A stretch of DNA of 64,000 nt, taken from an uncultured Erysipelotrichaceae bacterium. GTDB taxonomy: Bacteria > Bacillota_I > Bacilli_A > RFN20 > CAG-826. The translations under genes were made by a program, and so were the position numbers. The DNA is taken from positions 33,645 through 97,644 of the forward strand of contig CADBUI010000020.1 of assembly GCA_902797855.1 (NCBI GenBank), given 5' to 3'. The notes under the pieces were generated by a model. That model was not told where the DNA came from. It searched no databases and worked only from the letters and a program-made list of their open reading frames with translations. Below, piece by piece: positions 61,528 to 64,000 of the stretch (the stretch's first letter is position 1; every line of letters starts with the position of its first letter).

Positions 61528-62307
61528 ATGTACGAAAAAGAATTAGAAGTCGCATTAATTGCTGCTAAAAAAGCCGCCAAAGTCATTATGGAAGTTTATA
61601 ACTCTAATGATTTAGGTGTCGAAATTAAAGAAGATAATTCTCCTGTTACTAAAGCTGATAAAGCTGCAGATAAAATAATTAGAGAAGAATTATCAAAAGC
61701 ATTCCCTTCTTATTCCCTTCTCACTGAAGAATCAGTGGATAATCTTAAAAGATTAAATAACGATTACGTTTGGATTGTTGATCCAATTGATGGCACCAAA
61801 GATTTCGTCGCTCATGATGATGAATTTTCAGTTAATATTGCCCTTTCATATAAGCATGAAGCAATATTAGGAGTGATCCTTGCTCCTGTTAGTGGAGACA
61901 TCTACTATGCAGTTAGAAATCAAGGTGCTTTTTCTATTAAAAACAATATAACAACTCGCTTAAAAGTCTCTAATAAGACTAAAGATTTAACCGCTATTAC
62001 ATCTCGCTTTCATCTTAGACCAAAAGAACTTGAGATGATTGAAAAGCACAAAGATGTTATCTCAAAAGTTATTACACTTGGTTCAACCTTAAAGGGCTGT
62101 TTAATCGCTAGTGGTGGAGCAGAAATATCATATCGCTTCACAAGTGGAACTAAAGAATGGGACACCGCTGCGATGCAAATAGTTTTAGAAGAGGCCGGTG
62201 GTCATCTATTAAAATTTGATGGCACTCCAATACGTTATAACCGCGAAGATGTTTATAACCGTGATGGATTCGTAATTTGTAATTCTAAAAAGAATTTCTT
62301 ATTATAA
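61528..62307 (+). CDS. cysQ: CysQ-like 3'(2'),5'-bisphosphate nucleotidase
   Basis: A 259-residue enzyme of the inositol monophosphatase superfamily. Metal-binding lines: LLTEESVD, WIVDPIDGTKDF and, near the end, EWDTAAMQIVLEEAGG. The KDF form after DPIDGT is typical of CysQ, which converts pAp to AMP; an inositol phosphatase is less likely. Starts 2 bases after nrnA. Confidence 0.88.
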   Translation: MYEKELEVALIAAKKAAKVIMEVYNSNDLGVEIKEDNSPVTKADKAADKIIREELSKAFPSYSLLTEESVDNLKRLNNDYVWIVDPIDGTKDFVAHDDEFSVNIALSYKHEAILGVILAPVSGDIYYAVRNQGAFSIKNNITTRLKVSNKTKDLTAITSRFHLRPKELEMIEKHKDVISKVITLGSTLKGCLIASGGAEISYRFTSGTKEWDTAAMQIVLEEAGGHLLKFDGTPIRYNREDVYNRDGFVICNSKKNFLL

Positions 62308-62333
62308 ATATATAAAAAAGGAGAGATTTATTT

Positions 62334-63866
62334 ATGAATAAAAGAATAATTCCTTTACTTCTTGTTATCCCACTAATAACAGCATGTCCTGGTGGAGAAC
62401 AAGATATTCCTGAAATGGATGAAAACTACACTCCAGTTCTTCCTGAATATAAAAATAAGAATGCTGGAGAAATGAAGAAAGATACTAGTCATGCTTATTT
62501 AGATATTTATGAAATAAGCGATTTCCATGGTGCAGTCGCAAGTGGAGATAAAGAAATTGGTATCAATAAACTCTCATCCTGGATGGATAAGAAAAGAGAA
62601 AATAACCCAGGTGGTACAGTTCTCATCTCTGGTGGAGATATGTGGCAAGGTAGTGCAGATAGTAACCTTACCAGAGGTAACCTTGTTACTTATGCTATGA
62701 ATGTTATGAATTTTGATTCTATGACATATGGTAACCACGAATTTGACTGGACAACTAAATGGATTAATAACAACAAAGGTCGTGCTAGATTCCCATTCTT
62801 AGGTGCAAATATTGTTAATAAGGGAACTACAACTGTTGCAGATATTGCTCAACCAAGCACTGTCATTCAAAGAGATAGTTACAAGATTGGTATTATTGGC
62901 ACTATCGGTGACAATATCAAAAATACAATTATGGCGACTGCTGTCCAAGATTATGATTTTGCTAACGAAATCTCAACTGTTAAAGCAGAAGCTGCTAGAT
63001 TAAGAACTGAACAAGCTTGCGATATCGTTATTTGGTCATCACATAATGATGCCGCTTCACTTATGACAAAAGCATCTGGACAAGAATTAGGTGTTGACGC
63101 TGTCTTTGGTGGTCACTCCCACACATCACTTGCCCAACTTAGTGGAGATGGTATTCCATTTGTCCAAACTGAAGCATATTCTCATTCAATTGGTCACACT
63201 CAATTAAAGATTGATTTATCTTCTAAAGAAGTTTCTGTTAACACTTATGAAACTCTTGCTAACCCAGTTAACGAAGCAAGTGCTTACGCTGAAGATCAAG
63301 ATGTTAAAGGAATATATGATCAATATCTTGAAAAATTCATCACCCCAGTTAAGACAAAACGCGTTGGTGAAATTTCCGATAAACTCGAAATCAAATCAAC
63401 ATTAGGAAACTTCGCAGTTCACGCTATGAGAGAAGAACTCCTTAGACATGATGAATTCTCTTCTTATAACATTACATCTAGCTGGCACAATAGAAATGGT
63501 GGAGTTCGTAAAGACATCGCAAAAGGTGAAGTCATGTATGGACAAGTTTATGAATCCTTCCCATTTGATAATGAAATCGTCATCTTAAAGATGAAAGGTA
63601 GTGAACTACTCAATAAGTTCTTCAATGGTAATAATAACGTTGCAGTCTGGCATTCAGTTAACAAAACTGCTGTAGACACTGCGTCTGATTATTATGTACT
63701 TACAACCGACTTCTTATACTATAATGCTGATTTCTATGCAGGTGTCGATGCCGAAATTACCTTCACAGGTTTAACAGTTCGTGACGCTGTTGCAAATCAA
63801 ATTAAGCAAGAATCAAAAGTTGAAGTAAGTAACTACAAATCTTCATTGCCAGAATATAAACTTTAA
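62334..63866 (+). CDS. Secreted 5'-nucleotidase/metallophosphatase lipoprotein
   Basis: A 510-residue lipoprotein (signal MNKRIIPLLLVIPLITAC; lipid Cys at about 18) of the UshA/5'-nucleotidase family. Metal-binding lines: EISDFHGAV, SGGDMWQG, TYGNHEFDW, WSSHNDA and GGHSHTS, followed by a C-terminal substrate domain (SSWHNRNGGVRKDI, then YESFPFDNEIV). It likely strips phosphate from nucleotides outside the cell for uptake. Strong ribosome site AAAGGAGAG; terminator follows. Confidence 0.92.
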   Translation: MNKRIIPLLLVIPLITACPGGEQDIPEMDENYTPVLPEYKNKNAGEMKKDTSHAYLDIYEISDFHGAVASGDKEIGINKLSSWMDKKRENNPGGTVLISGGDMWQGSADSNLTRGNLVTYAMNVMNFDSMTYGNHEFDWTTKWINNNKGRARFPFLGANIVNKGTTTVADIAQPSTVIQRDSYKIGIIGTIGDNIKNTIMATAVQDYDFANEISTVKAEAARLRTEQACDIVIWSSHNDAASLMTKASGQELGVDAVFGGHSHTSLAQLSGDGIPFVQTEAYSHSIGHTQLKIDLSSKEVSVNTYETLANPVNEASAYAEDQDVKGIYDQYLEKFITPVKTKRVGEISDKLEIKSTLGNFAVHAMREELLRHDEFSSYNITSSWHNRNGGVRKDIAKGEVMYGQVYESFPFDNEIVILKMKGSELLNKFFNGNNNVAVWHSVNKTAVDTASDYYVLTTDFLYYNADFYAGVDAEITFTGLTVRDAVANQIKQESKVEVSNYKSSLPEYKL

Positions 63867-63880
63867 TCTATGATTAACTT

Positions 63881-63912
63881 AAAAAGTTGTGGGTCAGACC
63901 ACAACTTTTTTA
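63881..63912 (+). terminator. Terminator after the 5'-nucleotidase gene
   Basis: AAAAAGTTGTGG (63881-63892) and CCACAACTTTTTT (63899-63911) form a 12-base perfect stem with a T-run. Confidence 0.92.
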
Positions 63913-63918
63913 GGACTC

Positions 63919-63995
63919 TGTGAAATAAATTGTGGTTTTGTGTGGTTTTACCCCAAAATCAGTGTACACAGAGATGTGAAATTAAATGTGGTTTG
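63919..63995. repeat. Short near-identical repeat pair at the window edge
   Basis: TGTGAAAT-AA-TGTGGTTT occurs at 63919 and 63975 (56 bases apart) with only two differences. CTCTGTG (63916-63922) and CACAGAG (63967-63973) also form an inverted pair between them. Nature unknown; the window ends here. Confidence 0.4.
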
Positions 63996-64000
63996 CTACA

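Noticed and set aside
63916..64000. Start of a CRISPR array
   Set aside because: Only two copies with a 56-base period and inexact match are visible, and no cas gene is near; too little to call.

Overview
The window is an AT-rich chromosomal segment from a low-GC Gram-positive lineage (Bacilli in the broad sense, probably an uncultured gut relative of the Erysipelotrichales/RF39/Acholeplasma group; this placement is inference). Markers are RNA polymerase delta (RpoE), RecU, DnaD, GpsB followed directly by a type-B-like RNase P RNA, RNase Y with YmdB, a SufCDSUB operon with SufU, and FtsX-type transporters. TGA ends sufC and a small antitoxin gene while Trp is TGG, so the standard bacterial code fits better than the Mycoplasma code.

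Layout. 1-7714: a plus-strand operon with a DUF2357-like protein, a SipW-type signal peptidase, an apparently intact EAL c-di-GMP phosphodiesterase, a divergent nucleosidase-fold protein and a large protein with a degenerate GGDEF/EAL tail. 7844-15787: a promoter, a class-I c-di-GMP riboswitch with an overlapping terminator, and two ~1,300-residue surface proteins with SipW-like N-termini. This is the most distinctive system here: a self-contained c-di-GMP turnover/sensing and surface-protein island. 15908-20314: flippase-like membrane protein, glycolipid glycosyltransferase, RecX and YhaM. 20481-25280: an AbiEi-type antitoxin without toxin, then on the minus strand a HIT protein and two secreted lipoproteins, one PrsA-like. 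25516-32685: sufCDSUB-mnmG-rsmG. 32702-33563: FMN-riboswitch-controlled riboflavin transporter RibU.

33639-43769: ferredoxin, cmk-der, HU, a RelB-type antitoxin, a head-and-neck-only CCA-type nucleotidyltransferase, dnaD-nth, recU-exonuclease (minus), gpsB-rnpB-pgsA-cinA-recA and another solitary antitoxin. 43841-51576: a structured leader, then rny-ymdB-miaB-ylbF-miaA-tcdA-fhs-DUF951. 51638-56532: two overlapping fused ATPase-FtsX ABC transporter genes whose first start codon lies inside a long terminator-like hairpin. 56599-63866: csp, ychF, ispF, argS, rpoE, nrnA-like, cysQ-like and a secreted 5'-nucleotidase lipoprotein. A short repeat pair lies at the right edge.

How the genes work together. 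The EAL enzyme would make pGpG, which an NrnA-type hydrolase (60570-61526) could finish degrading; the diguanylate cyclase must lie outside the window because no intact GGDEF motif is visible. Several housekeeping genes have good promoters whose -10 box lies only 6-13 bases before the start codon, which points to frequent leaderless or near-leaderless transcripts. No tRNA, rRNA, CRISPR array or insertion sequence was recognised.
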